Source of the DNA: JBCCDY01 sp039030555
GTDB lineage: Bacteria; Bacteroidota; Bacteroidia; Cytophagales; Cyclobacteriaceae
Reading direction: 5' to 3'
Length of the DNA: 64,000 nt
NCBI GenBank assembly: GCA_039030555.1
Contig: JBCCDY010000022.1
Location: forward strand, 8,108 to 72,107
Part shown: positions 17,746-25,785 of the stretch, piece by piece
How the letters are laid out: the number at the start of each line of letters is the position of its first letter
Numbering within the stretch: the stretch's first letter is position 1
The notes under the pieces: model-generated
Told to the model about the DNA's origin: nothing
What the model saw: the letters and a program-made list of their open reading frames with translations, nothing else
Database searches by the model: none
Translations under genes and position numbers: made by a program

Positions 17746-18843
17746 ATGATCTATTTAAACAATGCCGGGACCAGCTGGCCAAAGCCTAAAGAAGTCCATA
17801 CGGCTATTTCAGAGTTTGGAAAACTGGATCCCGGAGAATGGCATAACGTTTTCGAAAAAGGTCTGGAGACCGTAACCGCTTTTTTCGACATAAATTCCAA
17901 AGATCGATTTCTCTTTACAAGCAGTTGTACTTCATCACTGGCAATCGCTTTGAGTGATTTTCCATGGAATAAAGGAGACCGAATTCTGATCAGCAGCATG
18001 GAACACCATGCGCTTTCCCGCTGGTACCATAAACTGATTAGAGAACAAGGTTTAGAGGGTACAGTAATTCCAAGAGCCAAAAATGGACCCTTTGATCTGG
18101 ATCTTTTTGAAAAAGAGCTTAAAAAAGGCATTCGGCTGGTTGCCGTTACTATGGCCAGCAATGTCACTGGTGAGTTTCTTCCATACGAAGAGATTTTAAG
18201 AATGAGTCACCAGTATGGAGCTAAGTGCCTATTGGATGGAGCGCAGGTAGCTGGCCTCTACCCGATAGACATTAACAAGCTTAATCCTGATTTTTTTGTT
18301 TTCGCGGGACATAAAGGAACTCTTGGCCCTCAAGGCATAGGCGGGTTATATATTTCAGATTCCGTTTCAATGGTTTGTCCGAGTGCTATTTGCCACATTA
18401 CTTCAAGAATAAAGTCTGCTATAATGCCCTCCTACTGCGATACAGGTTCAGCCAATATGGCTGCAATCGCAGGACTGACTGCAGGGATTCAATGGATACG
18501 GCAAAAAGGTTTTGACCAGTTAATTAATCATCGAACGCACTTGAGGCTGAGGTTGCAAAAGGGATTGGAAAACCTGAATGAGGTTGAGATTCTAGGAAAT
18601 CAAAAAGATAATCTGACAACTGGTGCAATTTCAATCCAATTAAAGCATTCAAACCCGACAATCATCGGCCAAAAACTATGGGACGGTTTCACGATAAAAG
18701 CTGGAGCGGGCTTCCAGTGTGCCCCAATGGCACATGAAGCACTCGGAACCCATGAACGGGGAGTTTTGAGATTTAGTGTTGGGGTTTTTAACAAAGAAAG
18801 TGAGATAGATCAGGTTCTTTCAAACCTGATCAGAACTACATAG
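17746..18843 (+). CDS. Cysteine desulfurase-like class V aminotransferase
   Basis: This 365-residue PLP enzyme has the cofactor lysine K190 in AGHKGTLGPQG, the PLP-ring aspartate D164 in LLDGAQ, and SSMEHHA near residue 85. A cysteine at C325 (AGFQCAPMAHEALGT) matches the reactive cysteine region of cysteine desulfurase family proteins. It would release sulfur or selenium from cysteine or selenocysteine. No SufU, IscU or other Fe-S partner gene is adjacent, so a stand-alone role is likely. The start ATG directly follows an AAAATTAGTTAATT word that also occurs at 17491. Confidence 0.85.
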   Translation: MIYLNNAGTSWPKPKEVHTAISEFGKLDPGEWHNVFEKGLETVTAFFDINSKDRFLFTSSCTSSLAIALSDFPWNKGDRILISSMEHHALSRWYHKLIREQGLEGTVIPRAKNGPFDLDLFEKELKKGIRLVAVTMASNVTGEFLPYEEILRMSHQYGAKCLLDGAQVAGLYPIDINKLNPDFFVFAGHKGTLGPQGIGGLYISDSVSMVCPSAICHITSRIKSAIMPSYCDTGSANMAAIAGLTAGIQWIRQKGFDQLINHRTHLRLRLQKGLENLNEVEILGNQKDNLTTGAISIQLKHSNPTIIGQKLWDGFTIKAGAGFQCAPMAHEALGTHERGVLRFSVGVFNKESEIDQVLSNLIRTT

Positions 18844-18850
18844 CTAGGAA

Positions 18851-19714
18851 TTATCTAAATCGATCGCTCTCTACTTTTCCAACAAATTTCAATTCATTGC
18901 TACTTCTTCTGGCAGAAAAGGAATTTCCACTCTTAGTTATAGGACCAAAAAAAGTTGCATTCCCCTCTTCATTTGCACTAAAATTACCAAGCCCAAAGGC
19001 ATCGTTAAAACCAGCGCCATTCAGATTAAACAAAAAATTTACAGATTGATCTCCCGATGTATAAATTACCACAATAAAATATTCATCGTCAGGAGCATCA
19101 TTAGATAATATGAAGCTTTCGAAACCCATGCTGTTATTCCCAATCGGACTTTGAACTGCATTGAAATCTACGATGGAGTTATTTTCTATCACAACACCTG
19201 TAGCTAATGCCAAATTCAAGTCAGTTAAATCGATATCAACACCTTCTCCTAAAAACCATTCTAAATCAAACTGCACCCCGTTTGTTGGAGCCACATCATT
19301 ATCGGTGATGATCAAATCAAAACTATTTGCCCCTACAGGAATTTGAAGATTTTCAGCATTGGTGATTGTAATAGTTAAAGTATCATTAAAAGATTCAATT
19401 AACTGTTCATCGATAATCTCTATTTCAAAATCAAAAGAGTTGACGCCAGGAGCTATTGTTATCGGAGAAACCTGGTTAAGCCTGTAGTCGCCATTTAAGG
19501 CTGCAAAACCACCTAATTCGAAAGAGATGTCAATACTATCCGCCGTATTCGCATCAAAATTAACACTAATCTGATTGTTTATGGAGCTTTCAGATATGGT
19601 TAAAGATGATTCAGAAAATCCCACACTCGTAGCCACAGGATCATCATCTCCGCAACCAGACAAAAATGCTAAAAGCAAAGGAAGAGCGAAAAACAGTATT
19701 AATTTTATATTCAT
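18851..19714 (-). CDS. Calx-beta-like lipoprotein
   Basis: From the ATG at 19714 this 287-residue protein has a lipoprotein signal with LAFLSGCGDDD, whose acidic residues after Cys suggest surface export. An upstream ATG at 19750 would put 12 residues before a normal signal, so I reject it. Residues about 40-145 look like a Calx-beta domain: LNGDYRL, ITIAPGVNSFDFEIEI, ESFNDTLTITITNA, LIITDND. The rest is a beta-rich domain without a known name. Probably a surface-exposed adhesive or carbohydrate-linked protein; the function is unknown. Confidence 0.7.
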   Translation of the reverse strand: MNIKLILFFALPLLLAFLSGCGDDDPVATSVGFSESSLTISESSINNQISVNFDANTADSIDISFELGGFAALNGDYRLNQVSPITIAPGVNSFDFEIEIIDEQLIESFNDTLTITITNAENLQIPVGANSFDLIITDNDVAPTNGVQFDLEWFLGEGVDIDLTDLNLALATGVVIENNSIVDFNAVQSPIGNNSMGFESFILSNDAPDDEYFIVVIYTSGDQSVNFLFNLNGAGFNDAFGLGNFSANEEGNATFFGPITKSGNSFSARRSSNELKFVGKVESDRFR

Positions 19715-20086
19715 AACGTTGTTAAACTGAAAAAGAAGAAATTTAAGCATTTAGAATTTAATGTTCGGGTTTAAACGCTCATCAATGATAGTTTGCCGAC
19801 AAAAGCCCAATAAAAATCCATAACAAAGTTCTTACCACTATAATGACCCTCTATTTTGAGATTTTAATATAGGTGCCAAATGTCTAAGGTTTATCTATAC
19901 CATTTTTAAATTTTTCATATCTCGATTATCTTCTTTGAATTCTAATGAATTACACTAAAATAAAGACGGAATCGGGTAACCATTATGTTTTGAAAAGACA
20001 TTTCTTTAGGACTCATCTTTAATTCCAAACCAGATTTTAAAATTTCATGTTATCCACTACATAAAGTCTTTCAAATAGGTTTACTT
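19715..20086. other. AT-rich intergenic region, no feature recognised
   Basis: These 372 bases separate a minus-strand lipoprotein gene from the plus-strand HMA-AraC regulator, so they must hold both promoters. I found no convincing TTTG/TAnnTTTG pair, palindrome or open frame. Confidence 0.4.
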
Positions 20087-20653
20087 ATGAGTACAAAGCT
20101 TCACATTAAAAATATGGTATGCAATCGGTGCATCGAAGCCGTTGAAGAAGAGCTTAAGAAAGCCAATATTTCTTTTAATTCCATAAAATTGGGTGAAGTT
20201 GTACTTTCAAAAGAAATTGAACCTGAAAGTTTGAAGACCCTTTCAGAAAAGCTTCGAGAGCGTGGATTTGAATTACTGAACAATGAAAATTCGAAAATAG
20301 TTGATCGGATCAAAACACTGATTATCGATCTAATCCATATCCATAAGAAGCAGCTTCAGGTCAATTATTCCACTTACCTTGAAAAAGAGCTCAACAAGGA
20401 TTATTCATACCTCAGCAACCTGTTCTCATCTACGGAAGGAGTTACGATAGAGAAGTATATCATTATGCAGAAAGTAGAGCGAATTAAAGAACTTTTGATC
20501 TACGGTGAATTGAACCTTAGTGAGATTGCACACGAAATGAACTACAGCAGCGTTCAGCATCTTTCCAATCAATTCAAAAAGGTTACCGGTATGTCACCGT
20601 CTGATTTTAAAAAATTACAGTCTCCGCTCAGAAAGCCTTTGGACAGCGTTTAA
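20087..20653 (+). CDS. AraC-family regulator with HMA-like metal-binding N-terminus
   Basis: This 188-residue protein starts with a heavy-metal-associated-like segment: LHIKNMVCNRCIEAVEEEL holds a CxxC pair. A C-terminal AraC helix-turn-helix region follows (about 95-180) with LSEIAHEMNYSSVQHLSNQFKKVTG. The layout suggests a transcription factor that reads a soft metal, probably copper, directly through the CxxC. It is the first gene of a metal locus in which two more genes carry HMA motifs. Metal identity is inference. Confidence 0.8.
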   Translation: MSTKLHIKNMVCNRCIEAVEEELKKANISFNSIKLGEVVLSKEIEPESLKTLSEKLRERGFELLNNENSKIVDRIKTLIIDLIHIHKKQLQVNYSTYLEKELNKDYSYLSNLFSSTEGVTIEKYIIMQKVERIKELLIYGELNLSEIAHEMNYSSVQHLSNQFKKVTGMSPSDFKKLQSPLRKPLDSV

Positions 20654-20710
20654 CCAAAAACTTATAAACCTTTTCAAAAATTGTATAAGTATTGAAATCT
20701 ATTCAATTCG

Positions 20711-20718
20711 TACTTTTG
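20711..20718 (+). promoter_or_regulatory. Putative Bacteroidota -7 box
   Basis: TACTTTTG matches the TAnnTTTG -7 consensus of Bacteroidota sigma factors and has a TTG 16 bases upstream. It lies five bases before the ATG at 20724, so a transcript starting there would be nearly leaderless. Suggestive only. Confidence 0.35.
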
Positions 20719-20723
20719 ATGTT

Positions 20724-21395
20724 ATGAGTTCTGCAACATTAACACTTCCGACCAACCTTCACTGCTCTGCATGTGTGGAGAAAATCGAACCCATACTCAA
20801 TGAGGAAAAGTCCATTCAGGACTGGTCTGTTGACCTGGAACCTGATGTGAAGACTTTGAGTATTCAGGGAAATGACATTACGGAAGATTATGTCGACCGA
20901 CTCCTTCAAAAAGCAGGCTATGCAGTTGTTAGAGAACAAGGAACCAAAACCGGGAACTTTTGGGGGGATGCTCAAAAATGGAAAAGGGCCTCATTCAATA
21001 CCCTGAACTGCCTGATTGGATGTTCTATTGGTGATTTTGGAATGATCATCTTTCTTCAGGCCTACTATTCTGAAACCAGTATCATGACCCAGATGATCCT
21101 AGCGATTATAGCGGGTCTAACCACCTCAGTAATGTTAGAAACGATCATTATGAAAGTAAGAGAGCAATTCGGCTGGAAAGAAGCTTTTCAAACGGCTATC
21201 TCCATGTCGTTCATCTCTATGATAGCAATGGAAATTGCTATGAATGTAACCGATTTTGCCATGACTGGAGGAAAAGCAGCTTTTGCTGACCCGATGTATT
21301 GGATTGCTTTAGCTATAGCATTATTACCTGGCTTTTTGGTACCTTTGCCTTACAATTACTATAAACTAAAGAAATTTAACAAAGCTTGTCATTAA
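20724..21395 (+). CDS. HMA domain fused to DUF4396-type membrane protein
   Basis: This 223-residue protein has an N-terminal HMA domain (about 1-70) with the metal-binding CSAC motif in LHCSACVEKI. A membrane part follows with four or five helices (about 85-215), containing FNTLNCLIGCSIGDFGMI and MLETIIMKVREQFGW, features of DUF4396. The IGDF and METI-like residues within helices could bind metal. It likely moves or sequesters copper at the inner membrane. It is 71 bp after the HMA-AraC regulator and 13 bp before the next gene. Confidence 0.75.
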   Translation: MSSATLTLPTNLHCSACVEKIEPILNEEKSIQDWSVDLEPDVKTLSIQGNDITEDYVDRLLQKAGYAVVREQGTKTGNFWGDAQKWKRASFNTLNCLIGCSIGDFGMIIFLQAYYSETSIMTQMILAIIAGLTTSVMLETIIMKVREQFGWKEAFQTAISMSFISMIAMEIAMNVTDFAMTGGKAAFADPMYWIALAIALLPGFLVPLPYNYYKLKKFNKACH

Positions 21396-21407
21396 CCGTA
21401 TAATGGA

Positions 21408-21812
21408 TTGTTGAAAGCTAAAAAGACGATATCACTCCTTCTGGCCTTCCTGGTGGCTTTTTCATCAACTGGTTTTACGCTGCACAAGCATTACTGCCTG
21501 GGAGTATTGAAGTCGGTTTCTTTTGAACCCCAGAAGCAATTATGTGCTGAAAAATGTGGTTTTAAGGAATTTGCAGACCCTATGCCCTGCTGCGAGCATA
21601 CGGTTGAACACTTTAAGGCAGATGATTTTTCGACTTTGGCTTCTTTAGAAATTGATCTCTCATCGGACTGGATGTTTATAGCTCCGGTTGCACTTGAAAA
21701 CTTGCTGCTTCTTATTAAATCTGATAAAGATTATACTAACTATCGACTTTACGAACCACCTCCTTTAATTGATGTTGACTTACAGGTCAAACATCAATCT
21801 TTCCTGATTTGA
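21408..21812 (+). CDS. HYC_CC_PP family protein
   Basis: This 134-residue exported protein shows the three motifs that name the family: HKHYCLG after the signal peptide, MPCCEH in the middle and YEPPPLI near the end. Two Cys clusters (LCAEKCGF and PCCEH) and His residues could bind metal. The only possible starts in frame are TTG codons at 21408 and 21411, since a TAA at 21393 closes the frame upstream. Position between an HMA membrane protein and a TonB receptor fits a copper-related role. Its stop codon lies inside the left arm of the palindrome that follows. Confidence 0.78.
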   Translation: MLKAKKTISLLLAFLVAFSSTGFTLHKHYCLGVLKSVSFEPQKQLCAEKCGFKEFADPMPCCEHTVEHFKADDFSTLASLEIDLSSDWMFIAPVALENLLLLIKSDKDYTNYRLYEPPPLIDVDLQVKHQSFLI

Positions 21813-22081
21813 GTTAAGTTGGGCGTGTCTCAAAAGCCTCCTGAATACGTCGTTCTGTACAGAAAAATAAAGACAAAAATCCAGCTTTCGAATTCCTAAG
21901 AAACAATGACTTTAAGACATGCTGTTACTAGCGTGAGTACCGGTCGGACCGGTAAGAGTTGAGTTTAGGAATCATAAAGTTTTGTGGATTCAAAGATTTC
22001 GTTCCAAAGCATCGGAATGAATTCAGGATGACTGATTAAGACTTTTGAGATAAGCCTCCCTCTAGCAGCACTTAACTCAAA
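21808..22081. repeat. 274-bp imperfect palindromic element
   Basis: The ends are perfect 12-base inverted repeats (TTTGAGTTAAGT at 21808-21819, ACTTAACTCAAA at 22070-22081). Moving inward, further matching arms are TCTCAAAAG, CCTGAAT and ATTCCTAA. The exact centre is the near-palindrome ACCGGTCGGACCGGT at 21939-21953. No open frame is present. It could be a miniature inverted-repeat element or a structured intergenic RNA between two genes of the metal operon. Confidence 0.65.
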
Positions 22082-22090
22082 ATTAAATCA

Positions 22091-24301
22091 ATGAATCACA
22101 TACATTTTTTCAGACGGTTTATGACCGCCAACTTATTACTAATTCATACTTTTTCATTTGCCCAGGAACAGGTCAGTGGAAAGGTTGAAGACATAAACCA
22201 TAAGCCCTTGGTAGGTGCAACGGTACAAATATTGGGAACTACAGAAGGAACCGTAACCAATACGGATGGCATCTTCTCCATTCTGATCGAAAAGGATGAT
22301 AAACTGGTACTCAGTTTTGTTGGGTATCAGAATGATACTATTGCACCTGTATTTGGACAAACAAAACACTACAAGCTTATTGAAAGCAATATTCAACTGG
22401 GCGATATAGTGGTAGAGGCAGAAAGTTCTTCACTCGATGAATTCGATGCGAAACATACTGAATTGATCTTAGAATCGGAGCTTTTGAAGGCTGCCTGCTG
22501 TAACCTCTCAGAAAGCTTTGAGACGAATGCTTCAGTAGACGTTTCCTTTTCCGATGCGGTGAGCGGAGCAAAAGTCATCCGGTTGCTCGGCCTCGATGGA
22601 CGCTATGTGCAGATCAATCGGGAAAACATTCCCCTGGTTCGTGGATTATCCGGTCGCTATGGCTTAGGATTTATTCCGGGTACTTGGATCCAGTCCATCG
22701 ACCTCGGAAAAGGTGCTGGAACTGTCGTAAATGGATACGAGTCCATGGTTGGGCAAATCAATCTGGAGTTTAAAAAGCCTGAGAACAGCGAAAAATTATA
22801 CGTAAACGCCTATGCCAATAGCTTCGGAAGGTTTGAGCTGAACACCAATTTCGCTACGGATTTAAATGAAAAATGGTCGACCGTATTGTTAGCTCATGGT
22901 GACTACTTTGATTTTGAACTGGATCGGAATGATGACGGCTTCATGGATCTCCCACGATCCCGGCAGATCAACATCTTCAATAAATACAAATATCAGGGTG
23001 ATAAATTCGTTTCGCAGATTGGCTACAACGTCCTTCGGGATGAAAAAGCAGGAGGACAAAATGGTTTTGATTTCGGTTCCGATCACCTAAGCTCTGAATT
23101 TTATGGTTTCAGCAACAATACGACCCGGATTGAGGTATTTGGAAAAACAGGCTTATTGTTTCCTCACAAACCCTACAAAGGTTGGGGCTTGATTTATTCG
23201 GGCTCGTACCAAAAAATCGAATCCGGTTTTGGTAGAAGGCTTTATGAAGGTGAAGAGACAACCTTTTATGGAAATCTGATCTTTCAGAACATCATCGGGA
23301 ATTCATTCCATCAGTACAAAACGGGAGCAAGCATTTTATATGATGATTTTGATGAGGTCTTTCAGAACTCCTCTTTTAACAGGCAGGAAATTGTTCCGGG
23401 CGCTTATTTTGAATACTCTTATTTACCGGGAGAACAATTTTCACTAACTGCAGGATCCAGAGTGGATTACCATAACTTATTCGGAACCTACTTTACGCCA
23501 CGCATCCATGCTCGTTATCAAATTAAACCCGGAGTAAATGTGAGGTTATCGGGAGGCAGAGGTTATCGAACACCCAATGCCATTACGGAAAACATCCCAT
23601 TCTTAATTTCTTCTAGGGAATTCATCGTTCAGGAGGAATTGGAACCGGAGGTTTCCTGGAATACAGGGGGAAGCCTGGCCACTTTTGTGAAAATTGGACA
23701 GAAAAAGGTGAACCTGGTGTTCGATTACTTCTACACCTATTTCGAAAACCAGATGGTAGTGGACCAGGATGCCAGTTCCGATGCTATATTCATTTCCAAC
23801 CTCAACGGAGATTCTTATGCGCACAGTTTTCAATTGGAATCCTCTTACGACATCACAGAACGGCTTAAAGCCAAAGCGGCTTATAAATACTATGATGTTC
23901 GCACTACCCTCGCAGGAGAGCTAAGAAGGGTCCCATACATTTCCCGAGATCGGCTCTTCTTTAACCTGGAGTACGCCACCAAGTTTGAGAAGTGGAAGGC
24001 CGATGCTACGGTACAGTGGTTTGGCCGAAAAAGGTTGCCCAATACCTCCGATAAACCTGAAATCTTTCAGCAAGATGGTTTCTCACCCGACTTTGTGTTG
24101 GTAAATGCACAAATTTCCAGGGGATTCCGGTGGGGAAATATTTATTTGGGCTCAGAAAACTTGCTCAATTTCAAGCAAGACAATCCGATCATTGATGCAG
24201 AAAACCCTTTTGGTGAGAATTTTGATGCATCTATTGTATGGGGACCAGTACCGGGAAGATTAGTATATGTAGGACTTAGATATAAAATAAAAAGACAATG
24301 A
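22091..24301 (+). CDS. TonB-dependent receptor with CarboxypepD-like N-terminus
   Basis: This 736-residue outer-membrane protein has a signal peptide ending FSFAQ, then a CarboxypepD regulatory-like domain (VSGKVEDINHKPLVGATVQ) at about 25-110. A plug domain follows, then a 22-strand-type barrel ending in an aromatic strand (YVGLRYKIKRQ). An extra Cys pair (LLKAACCNLSESFETN) lies in the plug and is seen in receptors linked to metal uptake. Its stop overlaps the ATG of a periplasmic HMA protein by four bases. It is probably the outer-membrane gate of the metal locus. Confidence 0.9.
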   Translation: MNHIHFFRRFMTANLLLIHTFSFAQEQVSGKVEDINHKPLVGATVQILGTTEGTVTNTDGIFSILIEKDDKLVLSFVGYQNDTIAPVFGQTKHYKLIESNIQLGDIVVEAESSSLDEFDAKHTELILESELLKAACCNLSESFETNASVDVSFSDAVSGAKVIRLLGLDGRYVQINRENIPLVRGLSGRYGLGFIPGTWIQSIDLGKGAGTVVNGYESMVGQINLEFKKPENSEKLYVNAYANSFGRFELNTNFATDLNEKWSTVLLAHGDYFDFELDRNDDGFMDLPRSRQINIFNKYKYQGDKFVSQIGYNVLRDEKAGGQNGFDFGSDHLSSEFYGFSNNTTRIEVFGKTGLLFPHKPYKGWGLIYSGSYQKIESGFGRRLYEGEETTFYGNLIFQNIIGNSFHQYKTGASILYDDFDEVFQNSSFNRQEIVPGAYFEYSYLPGEQFSLTAGSRVDYHNLFGTYFTPRIHARYQIKPGVNVRLSGGRGYRTPNAITENIPFLISSREFIVQEELEPEVSWNTGGSLATFVKIGQKKVNLVFDYFYTYFENQMVVDQDASSDAIFISNLNGDSYAHSFQLESSYDITERLKAKAAYKYYDVRTTLAGELRRVPYISRDRLFFNLEYATKFEKWKADATVQWFGRKRLPNTSDKPEIFQQDGFSPDFVLVNAQISRGFRWGNIYLGSENLLNFKQDNPIIDAENPFGENFDASIVWGPVPGRLVYVGLRYKIKRQ

Positions 24302-24660
24302 AAGTAATAAACACTCTAGCATTCGCCTTGATTACTTTGAGTATTCAGGCACAGGAAGGTAAAATCAATAGAGTAGAAATACAGACCAGTGCGGTCTGTG
24401 AAATGTGCAAAGACCGTATTGAATACGACCTTGCCTTTGAAAAAGGGATCAAGTTTGCGGACTTAAACCTCGAGAACAAGATTTTGACGGTAGAATATAA
24501 AACCGGCAAAACTTCCGTGGAAACCATTAAAAAACGCATTGCGAAGATTGGATACACTGCCGATGAGATTCATCGAATACCCATTTCTTACGAAAACCTA
24601 CCAGCGTGTTGTAAAGATGGCGCTCATGATGATGAGGGACATCATGAAGAGCAGCATTGA
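24298..24660 (+). CDS. Periplasmic HMA-like metal-binding protein
   Basis: This 120-residue protein has a signal peptide (about 1-18, ending IQAQ). An HMA-like fold carries the CEMC motif (TSAVCEMCKDRIEYDL). The C-terminal tail has a CC pair and is His-rich (CCKDGAHDDEGHHEEQH), giving a second metal site. It overlaps the TonB receptor stop by four bases, so it is translationally coupled. It probably accepts metal from, or delivers it to, that receptor. Confidence 0.85.
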   Translation: MKVINTLAFALITLSIQAQEGKINRVEIQTSAVCEMCKDRIEYDLAFEKGIKFADLNLENKILTVEYKTGKTSVETIKKRIAKIGYTADEIHRIPISYENLPACCKDGAHDDEGHHEEQH

Positions 24661-24722
24661 GAAATTAGTATTTTTAGAAGTAGTCCATTAGTTTTCAGAC
24701 CGCATTAACTTAAACGCATTGT

Positions 24723-24765
24723 AGAAAGGTGTTATTATTTTCGGATAGCAACACCTTTCTTGTTT
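24723..24765 (+). terminator. Terminator-like hairpin after the metal operon
   Basis: An 11-base perfect inverted repeat (AGAAAGGTGTT at 24723-24733, AACACCTTTCT at 24750-24760) is followed by a T-rich stretch. It lies 62 bases after the last gene of the metal operon and just before the cassette array. Confidence 0.7.
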
Positions 24766-24792
24766 ATATTTCTACGTATATATTAGAAATAA

Positions 24793-24814
24793 ACACCACA
24801 AAAGGGTGTTTACT
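24793..24814. repeat. Short inverted repeat at the left edge of the cassette array
   Basis: AAACACC and GGTGTTT, separated by about seven bases, lie just before the first cassette boundary at 24820/24821. The position could mark a former insertion site for the array; nothing proves this. Confidence 0.3.
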
Positions 24815-24833
24815 GAAATGTTACCGCTAATTG

Positions 24834-25391
24834 ATGAAGCATTTCATAGTCATACTTTTTCTTTTCTTCACTGGTTGTACTAACTCCAGAACTTCTGAAC
24901 AAGAACCCGAAACTTCTGGACAAATTGCAGATAAGAAAACTCGGCAAATTCGCATATTTGAACAACCTGTCAATTTGGATTCAATCAAGAACCTAGACAA
25001 TATCGAATTTACATCTGGGGTAGAGACCAAAACATGCAAAATAGAAACTGAAGGTTTTTTCGGTTTTTATGGCTTTATCGACATGGAAAGACGTGAACCG
25101 TTTGCCAATCTCATAGTCTTAACAACTGACCAACCTGAAAAATGGCGTGCTGATTCAAATAATGAACAATTTGTCTCACTTGAACTTTTCAGCAGGAAAC
25201 TGATAATATGGGACTCTCTCCGAGTTGGGCTAACTATTGCTCAACTTAATAACTTCATCAATGAACAATTTCACTATAAGAAAGGACAGACAGTTTATGC
25301 TGACTTTGACAGATATGAAGGAATATTTCAGACCAGAAGTGACACCATTATGAGTTTCCAAATAAAAACAAAGTGTGACTCAATTGAATAG
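24834..25391 (+). CDS. Cassette 1: lipoprotein of unknown function
   Basis: This 185-residue protein has a lipoprotein signal (LFLFFTGCTNS). I use the ATG at 24834 rather than the TTG just before it. The start is only 14 bases inside the cassette. The mature part is acidic with mixed strands and one internal Cys pair (KTCKIE and KTKCDS). No family is recognised. The TAG stop overlaps the first box of the following attC-like site, so there is no wasted sequence, as in integron cassettes. Confidence 0.65.
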   Translation: MKHFIVILFLFFTGCTNSRTSEQEPETSGQIADKKTRQIRIFEQPVNLDSIKNLDNIEFTSGVETKTCKIETEGFFGFYGFIDMERREPFANLIVLTTDQPEKWRADSNNEQFVSLELFSRKLIIWDSLRVGLTIAQLNNFINEQFHYKKGQTVYADFDRYEGIFQTRSDTIMSFQIKTKCDSIE

Positions 25392-25619
25392 CGGTAACAT
25401 ACGATATAGCGCATGGCCTTACCTGGCCATCTGCAAAGAATCTGCTCAACTTCCCGCTTATCTGCCGCCAAGAAACTGATATGCTTTCTATCATCTCCTG
25501 CCCGTGGGAGTTTTTATCTGTGTGGCGCAGTGCCTTTCTGATACTTTGAATGCACCGGCAGATAAGCTACTTTTAGTGCAATTAATTAAGCTCGGAGGCC
25601 ACAGCGCCATATCTGGGCG
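25389..25619 (+). other. attC-like site 1 (long type)
   Basis: The left box TAGCGGTAAC is complementary over ten bases to the start of its own cassette (GTTACCGCTA at 24820). Arms GATATAGCGC-ATGGCC and GGCCACAGCGCCATATC pair imperfectly. An inner 12-base perfect repeat (GCTTATCTGCCG / CGGCAGATAAGC) lies in the 170-base loop. The right end reads GGGCG-TTA, cut predicted after G25619. Confidence 0.7.
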
Positions 25620-25701
25620 TTATCGATAATTGGGGAGATTTGGGGACAAAAATTCAGGGAGAAAAGTCTAAATTTCTACCTTTCCAAATTGATTCCAGAA
25701 G

Positions 25702-25773
25702 CTAACGTAATGATGAACAGAAATATAAAACCATGAAAGAAATCACTATTTATTGCATTATTCCTTACGTTAG
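25702..25773. repeat. Nine-base inverted repeat in the cassette 2 leader
   Basis: CTAACGTAA (25702-25710) and TTACGTTAG (25765-25773) are exact reverse complements 54 bases apart, just upstream of the gene start. The CTAACG / CGTTAG words resemble integron R boxes, so this may be a worn recombination site. Confidence 0.35.
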
Positions 25774-25785
25774 TCTGTATAAACA

